A DNA stretch of 64,000 nt from Cyanoderma ruficeps (lineage: Eukaryota; Chordata; Aves; Passeriformes; Timaliidae). The first letter of the stretch is position 1. The number at the start of each line of letters is the position of its first letter. The notes beneath the pieces were generated by a model. It did no database searches. It was not told the origin of the DNA and was given only the letters and a program-made list of their open reading frames with translations. Below, in pieces: positions 26,528 to 39,431 of the stretch. The stretch covers positions 17,085,003 to 17,149,002 of the forward strand of contig VZDJ01007753.1 in assembly GCA_008694505.1 (NCBI GenBank), written 5' to 3'. A program made the position numbers and the translations under genes.

Positions 26528-26560
26528 TTATATATACAAATATATATATACACATATACA
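26528..26560. repeat. TA-rich simple repeat
   Basis: Alternating TA dinucleotides interrupted by ACAA and ACAC. It is a low-complexity, slippage-prone tract. Confidence 0.85.
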
Positions 26561-29248
26561 TTGGTGTATCATCCTAATGTTATTTACTATAAACACTGCT
26601 CACCGATCAGAAATAGATCTAGAGTCTTGTAGTAAGTATTACTGAAGAAGGAGGAAAGAGAAAATCCTACTTGTTTTGGAAAGGTGTGTCAGCATTCTAA
26701 CAAAATAGGGAAAATCCTTATCCCTTACAACTTAATCTGAATTGTATTTGGAGCATGACTTGTCAACACATGAAAGAGAACCAATGGTCTAGAAAGTGGG
26801 ACTGATTCTCAACTGCCCTTAATCAACATTTATCCACTGACTTTGTGGTTGGCCTGGTATCCTTGAAGATGCCAAGTCTAAGTATTGGACTTCAGTCTTT
26901 ATGAAAAGGTGTGTGGCTGTTTGATAGCTGAGCACACCCAACACATGCAAGAAAACAGTTATTTCTTTCTCTGTCTGTAAGTCTGGTCTGTTTATGCCCT
27001 GTTCTGGCTCAGCCTGGCTCTGGTGATGCCATGTCACAAGCTTCAAAGGAAAGTAAGAAATCTCAGCCAAAGATAATGATGGAACAGTCAGCTACCAGGG
27101 CAAATGTCTCTCTGACTTCAAGGAGTTTGAGCTTGTTTCATCGGTTTTCAGTATACTGCCTTCTGATTTTCTGTAAACAACCCCTCACTGCTATACCAGG
27201 AAACAGTGAGCAGCACCACATTATTTTCCTCACCTGCATGAGACCTTACTTCAGTCAGCTCCATCCTCCCCTCTTTTACTCATTTCTAATCTGTTCTAGT
27301 ATTTTTGATCTCTTTGTCTCTTCATGTGGAAATTTTTTCCAGCCCCTCTCATTTTCAGCATCTCTCCCTGGAGTCAGTCCTCTTCAGCATCATTTGCTCT
27401 GAGACAGCCACCCAGGATACACCACAGGTGTTTAAAGCTTTACTTCCAAGCTTTACTTCTCTCCCAACGGTATATCCTGACAGTATGTCTTTGCTTTTTA
27501 GCCATCCCATGAGAAGGCCCATGGTCACCTCTGGGATATTTTTCCTTTGTGATTACAGCTCACCCTAAAGGAACCTGTGTTACAGCCAAGCAAAGCCATG
27601 CAGCCTTGCTGCGGGCGCACACCCCCTCCTTTCCCCAGCGCTCCAGCTGGGGATGTGGTCAGGCTGCCGGTGCATGAGATCACATCCAGCAGGGCTACTC
27701 CCTGGAAGCCAAAGTGTTGCTTAGTAACCCACTCATGGAAGTACCAGAAGCATTTTTCAATCTGTCACATTGGCAAAGAACACTGGCTTCTTGATTTAGA
27801 GGCATTCTGCTGTGCGTGGCAGGGCCATGCTCCATTATCTTGCATCCAACACTATCTGCAAGCAAGGAAATGAACCTCCCATTTAATGGAGGGGCTGGGA
27901 GAAGCTGGGGGTGTGAGGCACAGAAAATATTTTTCTAGGATTATACGTGAAGCTTTTAGCTGGTTCTCCTGGCATCTAGTCCTCATCTTAACTCCCTTCC
28001 CATGGGAGATATTCCCTGCTTATGAAATGCACTCCAGGGTCCTATAGCAATTGGCCAAACAGGACCCTGCAGCACCTTCATCTATTATGAGACATTACTG
28101 CAATAAAACTTGGTGTGTCATACAGAAACTGGATGAGGTATTGCAATATTTATGCTGTAAGCCTCAGTGTCATGGACAATTGCTACAGAATAATGTATGT
28201 CTTCTCTTAGTGCAGTGGAGTCACAGCAGCTTCAGCAGAGCACACTGAACACAGATCATCTGTGATTGCATGGTTTCCTCAGTTATTTTCAAATTATTCT
28301 GTTACAGAGACTTAAATGAAAAATATCCTCTCATTTAAAAATAGACCATAAAGGCTCTTAGGTAACTCCTCCTTTGAGGAATTCAGTCTGAGAGCAAAAC
28401 ATCCAAGAACTGGGTTCTGACTTCAGAGGTTGACTCCTTTTTCTGGCACTGGTTTATCATTTAAAATGGCTTAAAAAAGTAACTTGAGGGCTTTTGTTTG
28501 AGGTACCTTATTGATTTTGCTATCACATCTCCTCCTTTTGGAAATGAAAAGGTATTTTAAACAATGTTTAGCTTTGAGCTCTGCAGACCAGCCAGACTCT
28601 TCCCATCCTACTTCTTGTTATCAAAGACAGTAGAACCATAGAGTGTGTCTAGCCACGGCATCACCCATTTCTGTGACTTGCCTCCTGTTGACAGATTGTG
28701 TCCTGGAAGCCCTCTGAAAAAACCAGGGCTTTTATACGGGTCGTGGAAGGTCCAGGGTGGTCTGAAGACAAAGTTGTTAGACAAATGTACCCAAGGGCTC
28801 TTTTCATCTTTGGAGTGTCATTTACCTGGGATGGTGCTCAATGTTGCAGTGATGAAATCAGCAAGTTTCATCACATTTTTTGTGTAAAACCTTGTCAGTG
28901 CAAGGCCAGTGACATGCACAATAGTCATTGTGCTAAAGCTTGGCTCAGCATAAAGATGAAAAAATATCCCACAATATCAGAAGCTCCTGACTTGACTTCT
29001 GAGAACTTTCTGAAAAGCTGAGTACTTTCCTGAGCTCCTTTCCAGTCTAATAAATAAATTTGGCTATGGAATAAAGAGTCCTTCAAATTTATTGTATGTA
29101 GTTGTAATTTTTGCACATAGTTTAAGAAATACAGTAAGCGATCAAAAAATGCTCCTGATGACTGGCCAGCATAAGAGCATTTGATGATCTGCTGTGGATC
29201 CCAGAGCAGAAGTGTCTACGTCACAGAAATATTCAGAATGAACTGGTT

Positions 29249-29262
29249 TCTCCAGGGGGCAG
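29249..29262 (+). promoter_or_regulatory. CTCF-like motif
   Basis: TCTCCAGGGGGCAG contains the CCAGGGGGC core of the CTCF consensus, with matches at most but not all flanking positions. It lies between DPF3 and RGS6, where an insulator would be sensible. A single motif match without binding data is weak evidence. Confidence 0.25.
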
Positions 29263-30559
29263 GGAGCATTCTTGGCAGGGAAGCAAAGACTGTGAAGGCC
29301 TGATCTACATTTTAGCTCTTAGAACTGGCTGTGCCAGCTCAGAACTGATGGAAAGCTTGCCATTGTGATGCTTTGCTCTGTGGAAAAGGGATTCAGAGAA
29401 ACACTAAGTGTACAATGCATTATTGTTTTAAAAGAATCAGGGTATCTGTTTCCAGTCTTCTAATACATTAACCTTGAAGTTTGTTCATAATGAGGTAGTC
29501 TAGCCTTACCAGTTAGGCATTGAAGCAAGAGACTTGTTGCTCTAAAGACAGTGGGCTAGGGAAGAGCAGGTGTACTGGGTAACCTCTAGGCAGTACTGAG
29601 AAAGAACATCCACTCCCTACATTCACAGGGGAGGACACCTCTTTCATTGCATTTACTGCACATTCTGCATCTTAAAATTATTTGAGGTGAGAACCATTTT
29701 AGAGCAACTGAGTGAGCTACAAAGCAGGAGAGGTTCCACTAGTGTTAATTTTTGTTGTTTAGGTTTTGGGGTTTCCATCTGCTCATATACTCACAGCATT
29801 ATTTTCAACATTTGAAGATGCTCTAGATTACTTCTGTCTTACCTAACTGGGATCTGCCTGCCCCTATGGAAAAAAACAAATTGTGGTTTCGAAGCTGCCC
29901 CACTTCCTGGCTGTACATACCCCTATCTATACAACATGTATGTGTATGTTGAGTGATTGCATTGTAGTGGCTTTTGTAATGCAATAACTGTGGTGTCAAG
30001 AAAATGTGGTTGGAGAAAACTATACTTACAAATTAACATGAATAGAAAATCGAAGTCACTGAAAAGGCAATACAGCTGAAGAATTCTTGCTGTGAGCCAT
30101 GTTTTCCACAATATGCCAACTTCTGTATCCTCTAAATAGCCTTTTATCCTCTTTGTAACAGAAGTGAACTTTAATTTTGTGTCTGTACTCTGAACTGGAG
30201 ATATTGGTGCTCAGACTTTTCACTATGTGCTGATGAATTGAAACGCTAACCTTGTCATGGGTTTGCCAGTTTCCATAGCTTCCCACCAAAATAATCCAGT
30301 GCCAGTTGGTGAATAGCCTGGAGGAGTTTTGGGTGCTGCTGACTGCACCATGCCATTGAAATGTTGGTCTTCAGGGCCACCAGGTTTTGTATTGATGCTT
30401 GTAAGAAAAACCCAGCAGTCTCAGATGAACCCAAATGTCATATTAGTCACATGTCAGGTACAGAGACGAGTCAAGACAACTGACTAAGGGGAAAAACATA
30501 AGGTCTCCTGCCTGAAGAAAACCCCACATACCATCTCATTTCAGAGGAAAAACCCTTCT

Positions 30560-31750
30560 GTGACCAATCCTGGGTGACAAGCAGGTGGGCTCAAAGCCTG
30601 GAAAGACCCATCTCTGTAGTGTGTTTGTCACTGTGTCTTTGGTTGTGTACACGTACCAGAATAGGAGAAAATGCCTGTCTTTCTTTCAAATTCTTTTTCA
30701 GCTATGTACACTGCCTCCAGGTTGCCTGTTGCTACACCCCTTGAGGTCTCATTGGAGTTTACACTATCTTGCTTGGTATTTGTTTACTTTTGGCAGCCAC
30801 AGACTAAGGTTACAGGTTTGGGAACCAGTACATAAGTGTAAGCACAGCTTCCTGTGTTACTTTTTTCCCCCCTCTTCCTCTTTCGTAAAGTGTGAACCTT
30901 TCTTTGGAACTCTGAAGTGACTGTATTGTTACAATGTTTGTATGTAGAGATTTGTTTTAACATGGCTTGTGTGGAGGACCTTTGCTCTTCTTATCTCACA
31001 TTCAGTTTTATTAAGTGCTTGATAGCTTTGCCAGCCTTCTGTGGGGGAGGAGAGGTGATGGGGTGGCTTCAAAACTTGGCTTTTTTTAAGGGAAATTTGC
31101 CCAGCTTTACCTAGAGCAGTATGAGAATCTGGGGTGCTCCTGACTGTTCTTCAGTAATCCTGATCTGATTGCTTCTTGGAGAAAGAGATCAGCCTTGAAA
31201 CTCTCGGAAGAAAATACACTGTTTAATGTGCTAAGCCAGCACTGACCAGGAAGGCCCATCAGTTTGTCATCCATGGAAACCTGCATGGTGTTTCACCCCG
31301 CCAGAAGGTGTCCGTTGAGCACAGAGTGAATCACGGCAACTCACACTGCTCTGCGGATGCCAATGGAGCCACCGCAGCTCGCACCAGCCAAGGACCGGCC
31401 CTTCTGTGTTTTGATGGTTAGGAAACCTGTGAGTGAAATCCTACTGAGGCTGGAGAGGAGAGGAAAGTGGGTCTTGGAAGCCTCTCAACCTCACAGGATT
31501 TCTTTGGTATTCATACACATTTGCAAGAATGTATTCCAAGCATCTTGTACTGTTATTAGTAACTTGTACTGTAGTTTGTTAGCAGTGTTGACTACCTACA
31601 TAGCTAATATTCTGTTGCAACTTAGAAAACGTGTAAACAACAGCAGAAAACAGGAGTTTAGAACTTGTATGTACTGTTTTTTTTATATTAAAGCACTTCA
31701 ATTAAAAGTTCAAGGAAAAATGCTTTTGTAGCCTTTGTATCTGTTTGGAT
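30560..31750 (+). other. 3'-UTR-like tract ending in two ATTAAA signals
   Basis: This is AT- and T-rich sequence with few CpGs and no coding. It ends with ATTAAA at 31687-31692 and again at 31701-31706, followed by a GU-rich stretch at about 31721-31750. That arrangement (hexamer, then GU/U-rich element about 20-40 bases on) is what a vertebrate cleavage site needs on the + strand. It could be the distal end of a DPF3 3' UTR of about 13.5 kb or an independent transcript. It is not proven. Confidence 0.3.
31687..31706 (+). promoter_or_regulatory. Candidate tandem poly(A) signals (ATTAAA x2)
   Basis: ATTAAA occurs at 31687-31692 and 31701-31706, with TGTA and TTTG-rich sequence immediately downstream (31726-31746). 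Confidence 0.35.
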
Positions 31751-34700
31751 AAGAGACTGGTGGAAAGAGATGGGAGTGCCCTCTTTCTAAGATCTTTACT
31801 GTTCGCTTTGGTACTAACCAAAAGAGATAGGAAAATTTTGGGAAGAACTTTGTGTGTTAAAGTTTATTTACCAAACAGAAGGTGCCAGCAACATAGTCCA
31901 GAAGACATTATAATCTTACGGAGTCCCTGTGACCAACGCTGAAGTGTCTGAGGGATGGCTGAGCCATCACCAAGTGCTGATTCACACAGATGTGAGTATC
32001 TGCAAAAGAGGTTTTAAATGGGGAGCAGTTAATGAATGAGTCCATGTGTAGTACATTATATTTCCTTTACTTTTATTGCAAAGTCCCTCAGAGGTCACTG
32101 GAAGCCTGTTCATGTGAAAGTGAGGGAAAAGCATCCCCGGCCCAGGGTTATTTCAGGGGTACTGGAAAGTGGTGAGTTTGGGTACCAGAGGAGTTGTGTT
32201 GGAAAACAGCAGCACACACAGGCAACAAATGGTCCTCACACATCCCAGAAATTGTTTCTCTCTCCTCCCTGCCCCCTGGCCCCCCTCAATGTGCATATCC
32301 AAATACTTTCCTGGATCACATCACTGTGGGATCAGCGTGCATAAACAGACATCTCTAAAGCAGCTTGTGATTTGGTGATCTCAGCCCAGCTCTTAGTAGC
32401 CAGATGCCCACAATATGAAAACAACCATCAAAACTGTCTCTTCTGCTGCCACTGTTTAATCAAAGGGACAATGGGAGAGAATGGCAGTCTTATTTCTACA
32501 AAGAGCCCTTCAATGTCAAATTTGCCATACAGTAGAGTAGCATTCACCTCCATGGCACAGACCACAGCCACTCCGGAGGGGAACAAAAAGCTCTCAGACA
32601 GCACGCAATTAATCCAGCATCTATTAAACCAAGCACGGGTAATTTTGAAGGAACGTAACAGATTTCTGCCTTAAATTATTCTAAGCACTATTTTTTTTTA
32701 ACTCAACACACTATGCACAGCTCCAAGTACAAACCAGAAGGCTCTGTTTCTGGCAGCTGTTATCTTCCCAGTAGCTGTTTTACATCCCTGGCATCTCATA
32801 ATCCTGAGACAAAAAATCAAGTAAAACACAGCAGAGGAACAGCATTAAAATGCCTCTGGTTTTTCTGCTGCCCAAAGCTGTGTTCAGGTGCTCAATGCCA
32901 GAGCAAACAATTAATTCCATGACCAAGGGAACTAATGAAATCTGGTTTCCTGTGGATTTATGACAAGACGTTACCTTGGTGCCAGAGACTTGAGGAGTTA
33001 GTTTTTCTGCCAGTATCTTGAATCCAGATGAGGATTTTATCAGCACTAGTCTCTGGAATGGCATAATGAACTTTGAAATGAATACATTTAAAAAAAAAGA
33101 AAACTCTGTTACACAACATACACTGAGAGATGAAATTTACTGATGGGAATTTACAAGATAATTAAAATCACAGATCAAAACTAATATACCTTGTCTGTTA
33201 AGTCCTAAAAATGGGACTGCTGCTTGTTTTATTTCTGTAATGTCTGTCCCCACTTCTTCCAGTGCAATGCTATTGAATAACAATGTAATTGCCAGTGGTG
33301 TGATTGCAATAAAAGACACATAGTATTTGTAATAGTAGAGCAAAAGGTGTAAATAAACAATATATGTTGACAGAGGAGGAAAATTACCCAAAGATCTAAG
33401 ATGGACATGTATTTTTAAATCTTTTAAAGGTGATTTGGAAAAGAAGAGGAAAAGTGAGGTGAGAAGTTTACTGAGAACAGAAAATCTGTTCTGGGCAGTC
33501 AAAACAAGAGTCGACCGTGAAGAGCTGCAGAAGTTTTTCATGATAATGAGGAACTGAGTTGTAAAATGACAAATGAAATCTACTGTCGATAAATGCATAA
33601 TAATGCTTGTGGGGGAAAGAAACACCCTAATTATACATGCATAATGAGGGGCTCTAAATCAGCCATCACTTCACGGTAAAATGATCTCAGCATTGTTGCT
33701 AATTTTGAGAAAATGACAGGTCAAGGCTGAGCAGGTGTCAAAAAAGCAAGTAAAATGTTAGGAATAACTAGGAAGGGAGAAAAAAAAGACAAAAAGAAAA
33801 CATCATTAAGTCTCTGCATATATCTGTGGTGTGGTCCTGTGCTGGGCAGTGTTTGCAGCTTCTCTGTGCTCCCACCCTCCCATCCCCACAGCCTAGAACA
33901 CATCCAAAGAGCCAGAAGAGGCACAGGGGACAGCCAGAAACCACTGTCACTATGGGACAGCTGCTATGCAAGGAGAGAACAATTGTGCTGGGACTCACTG
34001 GCTGTCAAGAGAGATGGCAAAGGAGAGACAGGTTTGCAGGTTTGCCGGGAACCAGCCACTGCAGAGAACAAGCTGCACTTCCAGCCCCAGCCATACTGAA
34101 GCATCTGGCTCCCTGCCCAGCTGTGCGGTACACACTCTATATGCACCTTGGTCCTCATATTTTTGGCCTCCAAACTTCCTTTAGAGGTCACTGTTAGGGA
34201 AGGTTATCTCCACATCCAATCCCATACTTTGGTTCTCACAGCTTATTTTAATAGACTTTATCCCTAATCTTGGAATTGTTTGCCTACTCCTTTCGTACCT
34301 GTCCATAGGGGGAGAAAATCTATTTGACACTTTAACCGTAGTTCCTTGAGCAAGTTAAGCTGTGCCTGGTTATTTCATTCCCTATAGTTGATAAAAGATA
34401 ATCAAACAGCTTCTGGTTGAAGCCTTTGCCATTTTTCTGGCACAAAAACCATATGAAACAGTAAATCCAAATTCAGCAAACCACAGCTAAACTCCAGGTG
34501 GGTGCAAACCTAGCACCACATCAGAAGAGGGTGAACCTCCCATCCACTTCTGCAGGACCAGGATTTCATCTCTAAGTGTAGAAGCTTCCTCAGCAGATAC
34601 AACAATGATTGCAAAGACTGAAGGTGGCTCTTCATCACAGCAGAAATTGATTTAGTGGCTTTTTATTTCACGCTCCTGCAATGCCTGAGTGCATCTATCT

Positions 34701-37019
34701 GCTCAGATACCACAATAGCTCACTGTTGCACAGCCTCTGCTTTAGTGATTTGTTTACATGCCCATCTTATTCTTGGGAAATAAGAATCCATACGAACTGA
34801 AAGAACCTCCTTCCCAACGCTGGCTGGCTGTGCTGAATGGAGGAAAAACCCATCGGTCTCAAAGAGATGCTGTGGAGAGCAAAGGTACCTCCCCAGCAGC
34901 CTGACCTTGGCGAGGAGGCAGGAGACTCACCATTTGAGACAGGCAGCAGTTCCCTTTAATAAATATTTCATGGCAGAGAATGGCAGACTTGGGGAGAAAA
35001 TGGAGGGCAGGGTTCAGCCTGTGACGCAAGGTGATGTGACCAGACCTTGTCTAGCAGGGCTGGAGGCCACCTAATTGGCATTCCCACGCCATTCTTACGA
35101 AGAGCATTCTGTAGTCCTCTGGGAACACAAAAATAATTAAAAGGCCCCTCAGCATGCAGTGTTGCTAATGGGCTATTGCCTGTCATGTGATGTTTTTGTG
35201 CTCAATTAGAGCTGAGCAACACAGACTGCTCAAAATTCCCATCTCCCTCCGAGAGGCACCTGGATGGACCAAGCCTCCTTTTCTGCTGTGCGATGGCCCT
35301 TGTTGTGCATTGCCCTGCAGCGTTTGTGATGAGGAGCTGAAGGCTGGGGCTGCAGCTGAGCCCTGTGCAGCAGAGCACACGGTGCTGTATTTACGGTGCT
35401 GCAGACGGAGCTCTGGCACTGGGGGCATCCTCACACAGCCGGGCACCTCCGCCGCGACCTGCAGCTGCAGGATGACTGCACATATGGTACAAAGCAAAGG
35501 CCCTGGATCTCTTCCAGGCAAGGCCTCGCTCACACATCACATATCTGTGTGGACTTCAGGCTTCTCCTAACACAGTGCAAGGCTCAGTTGGTGCCAGTCA
35601 CAGCTGCCTGGCAAAGAATTCCTTCAATATTCTCCCCCTTTTCTCTGCATAGATCCTGTATGGGATGATGCTGAGAGAACTATCAGCACCTTTTGTTCTT
35701 TCTCAGAAGGGATTTGGCCACCTGAAGGCAATTTCTCTTTGCAATCTCAGATTGCCTTCTGTCCAGGCACCTGTTTTATTTACCAGCCCTGCTGTAGAGG
35801 CTGCCTTGCCAGGTCTCTGTGCCCAGTGCTGTCTCTGATGCTCTCACAAGCCCTGATTCACTTTGCCAGCCATCAGTGCAAGCCATTGCTGCCTCGTTTG
35901 GGCCAAAACAACAATTCCTCTCCAAGGTATGGTTGTTTGAGTATTCATAGGCTAAACTTTAGGTAATTAGCATTGTTAATGTTCTCTGTGTGATATTACA
36001 GCTGTGGGCCTCATTAAAATATTCTCCTGGGAGAAGTCAGGTGAAAAGTCAGGTGTCAGCTTTGCTTCATGTGGAAAAGCCTGCCTGTTATTCTGAGAGA
36101 ATTATTTGTTTAAACACTGGATTTACACATGATGGTGTATTTAATCCCCAGTGCTTCTGACAGCCAGAGAGCTGGGCTGAGCTGCTGAGCAGCACTGGCT
36201 TGAAACCCAGCACCAAGGATCTCCATTTCTTCTGCCTAAAAAGGCTTGACCTTGTGGGCTCCTGCCCAGGACACAGGCAGCAGGCAGGAGCCCGCAGTTG
36301 GTCTCCCCAGTGCCAGCTGCCCCACCCCACCATAAAGCCCTGTCAGATCCTGCCCACTGCCCGGCCAGCCCAAGCCCCAGCAGCTTCCCCGAGCAGCCAG
36401 AGCCTGAGGAGTGCTTTTAAAAGAAAGGACAGTGACAAAAGGCCACAGAGTAGCTCAAACTGATCTGAACCAATGGAGTTCAGGTGATGAGAAGAGAAAT
36501 AAAGAAACAGCCTCTGCTCCTCAGCCAGGGGATGGCATGGCCCAGGGCCATTTTCCTATGGCACTACCAGGCACAGTGGTGGTCATCCCATCCTGTCTCT
36601 GTATTTTGTACAAGGAGTGGGAGACTTGAGCATGTTGCCACTCCAGGCAGTGAGGGAGTTGTGCCCCAGAAAGGGCCTGGAGGAGTTCATATAGCTCAGA
36701 CATGGGGCACAACATATCTATGCTCTGCAGGAGGCTCTGCATTTGCTCTGTGACCTTTCTGAGTTCTTTTCCACGGGCCTGCCAGCAGCTGCTTGGGCAA
36801 TTATTTATAAACAGGAGTTGAGCTTCTCCAGCTGAAGAAGGTGGCTGTGGACAGATGTCAGTGCAACAAATGGGCACATAGCAGCTGTTTGTAGGTGCTG
36901 AGCAGTGGCAGGCAGAGATGCCCACGGACAGAGACAGAGATGTAAAGAGATGCATGCTGGCTCTTGACCTGGCCTGCTGTAGCTGCACAGGATGTAAAGC
37001 ATAAATGGTGGCATTACTG

Positions 37020-37081
37020 TTATTTTTTTTTGGGGGGGGGGGGTCGGTTGGTTTTTTTTCTTTGTTGTTTGTTTTTTTTTT
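37020..37081 (+). repeat. Low-complexity T/G tract with a 12-G run
   Basis: A run of 12 guanines (37032-37043) is flanked by long T runs with interspersed G. There is only one long G run plus scattered GG, so an intramolecular quadruplex is not clearly supported. Confidence 0.9.
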
Positions 37082-39372
37082 AAATGTTTCACCCAGTATG
37101 CCTCTAGTATCACTTAGTGGGTGGATCTCAGGAGCAGAGAGAGTTGTTGTGCCTGGGGAGAACAGCCACCACTGTGGCTAGGCTGGGTGCTCAGTCCCAG
37201 GCAAAGCTTTGTGCTTTGAGATGCCACACACGACTGTCACCTGGCTGCCATCTGAAATCAATAGCTGCAGCCTCTAGGTATGTTTCTCCAGGAAGGGATT
37301 TTGTTGTGATTTCCCTTGGGGGGTTTGGCAGGCTGCTTCAGATGGGTAATGACCGTTTTAAAGTCTCCCCCTTCGTTTCCATTCAGCTACTTAAATGTCC
37401 TCATTTCTCATGAATCTTTCTGCCTGTGGGAGTGGTAGGTAGGTGGCTGGAAGAGCAGAGAGGTGGAGAGATGCAATGGAGGTACCAGGTTTCTGGTGTG
37501 AAGACAAGCTGAGGGCCTGGGTGGGAATGAAGGATGGTGATGGGTGAGTAGGAGGAAGCCTCAGGATGGAAAGGAGGAGTGAAGAAACTGCAGGATGAGG
37601 ACGGGAATGGAAGATTACCTGACTGCAGGGAGAGGATTTGTATAGCAGGATGCTGCTTTGTGTTGATTATGCAAATCACCTGTGTGTGCTGTGCAGCGCT
37701 TCCTTGAGTTTGCTGTTTTGGTAGAGAATGGCTGGCTGCTCCCCAGGCTGCTGCTCCTGTCACAGTGGGCAGCACCAGGCCAAGAGCACAGGAGGGTAAA
37801 TGGAATTGCCTTGGTCAGCTTTTCTGGGAAACACCTCAGCTGGTGCATACTGGAGTACTTTCAGTGAGTCTGCTATGCTGCTTCACACCTGCCAAAAATC
37901 TGACCCATCACATTTTGTGCCGAGGGAAGTGTTTAATTCTTCTTTCACTAGTAAAATTATCAGCAAAATTACCTGTTTTACCATGTCCTACTTGCTCTTT
38001 TAGAAGCATTTCACCAGAACTAGCTAAATTCAGTCAACATCCCTGTTGTTCTGAACTTTCTTAGAACTGGGAGGAGCCTGGGGTAGAATGACACAGTGTA
38101 AAACTCAGGAGGATCCACTTTTTGTCTTGGGCCTCTTCATATATCCATAGTCCAACCTTGTCCTAACCTGCAGTGTGCAAGAGCTGTGCACAAAGCTCTC
38201 TGCCTTTGTGCAGAGAACACAAATGGCTCTTGGGAAAATTTGACTCCTTCTGTAGCCAGGCCGTGCAGCCAAGTCAAATTGCAAAATTTGAGTCCACGTT
38301 TTGTCTGATGACTGGTCAGAGTATCCAGAGTAGAGCTTAACTTTGCCTCATGAGTGCGAGGCAAATAGGAGAGCTGAGAGGTGGCAGTGCTTGCTGCGAA
38401 GCCTGTGCCATACTTTCATACACCTGGAGCAGAAGCCATGGACAGAAATTACTTGTAAGAATGGAAATCACATAAGGAAAAAAATTTGTCTCAGGAGAAT
38501 TCAGAGCAGGATTTTATACATTGGTAGAGGCCAGAACAGTGCGATATCAACTACTAACATCTTTACTAATTACACTAACTTTGGAGAATCACTGGGCACA
38601 GGGATTTTATCTCATTTAAATGTAGCTCTCCTGTGCTTTCTTTGCTGCAAACGTGTGCAGATGAAAGAGGAATAACTACCTTGCCGACAAGCAGTTCCAC
38701 GTACAGGAGATTAGCAGAAGCACCAGTGAGGAGTGAGGCTCCTGCCGGGTGCTGACATTCCCATGGCGCTGAGCAGAGCCTGCATTCAAATTATTCTGAG
38801 GAGAGCCGACTCTTCGGCAGGGGCAGCACAAGAAATGCATCAGGGACTGGCCAAAGGGGTGCCTGTGACTCACAACTCACTGAGCACAGGAGTGTCCACT
38901 CATTATCTGCCTGAGAGACTGGTGTGTGACTCCTTTCCTCCTGCCCTGCTGCATGGATGTGTTTCCATGTCCATCTGTGTATCTGTTTCAGGGCTAGCAT
39001 GTTCATCTGATGATACATACTTAAATAATGTAAATAATTGACATGCAATAAGGAAATGCGCTTTATCAAATGAAGCGAGACCAGGCAAGGCCCAGCATCA
39101 ATTCATATTCATATGCTGTGCATTTCCTCCCTGTTTAATCTGTGTTTTAAAGGAACCTGTCCCTACTGGGAATTCCACTGCCAGCCCTCACCGGCCTCAT
39201 TTTGTGCCTACTATGCCTTCAAAACTAATCCATCCTCAAAGCCAGAGGCTCATGTCAGCTTCATTTTGAGAGTGAGCATTTAATTTCTGCGTGTGCCTAT
39301 CCTTTAAAAAACCCCAACATTTGAGCTAATAAAAGGAAAGAGCAGGGCGAGAGTAGAGAAACAGCAATCTGA

Positions 39373-39431
39373 CCATCCATCCATCCATCCATCCATCCAT
39401 CCATCCATCCATCCATCCATCCATCCATCCA
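39373..39431. repeat. (CCAT)n microsatellite
   Basis: There are about 14.75 uninterrupted copies of the tetranucleotide CCAT. A perfect array of this length is likely to be polymorphic. Confidence 0.98.

Larger units (their letters stand above)
24901..30559. other. Non-coding stretch between candidate 3' ends
   Basis: No protein or structural RNA gene was recognised. It contains a TA-rich simple repeat at 26528-26560, a T run near 26215-26226, a perfect match to the MEF2 consensus at 28335-28344 (TTAAAAATAG, expected by chance in AT-rich DNA) and a CTCF-like motif at 29249-29262. Confidence 0.6.

Noticed and set aside
31357..31731. A 124-codon + strand frame.
   Set aside because: It overlaps the 3'-UTR-like tract, has no recognisable motif and includes the poly(A)-type signals within its span.
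33137..33625. A 162-codon open frame on the - strand.
   Set aside because: The translation is Leu/Ile/Ser/Phe-rich with no recognisable domain. The AT-rich composition reads as chance or regulatory sequence.
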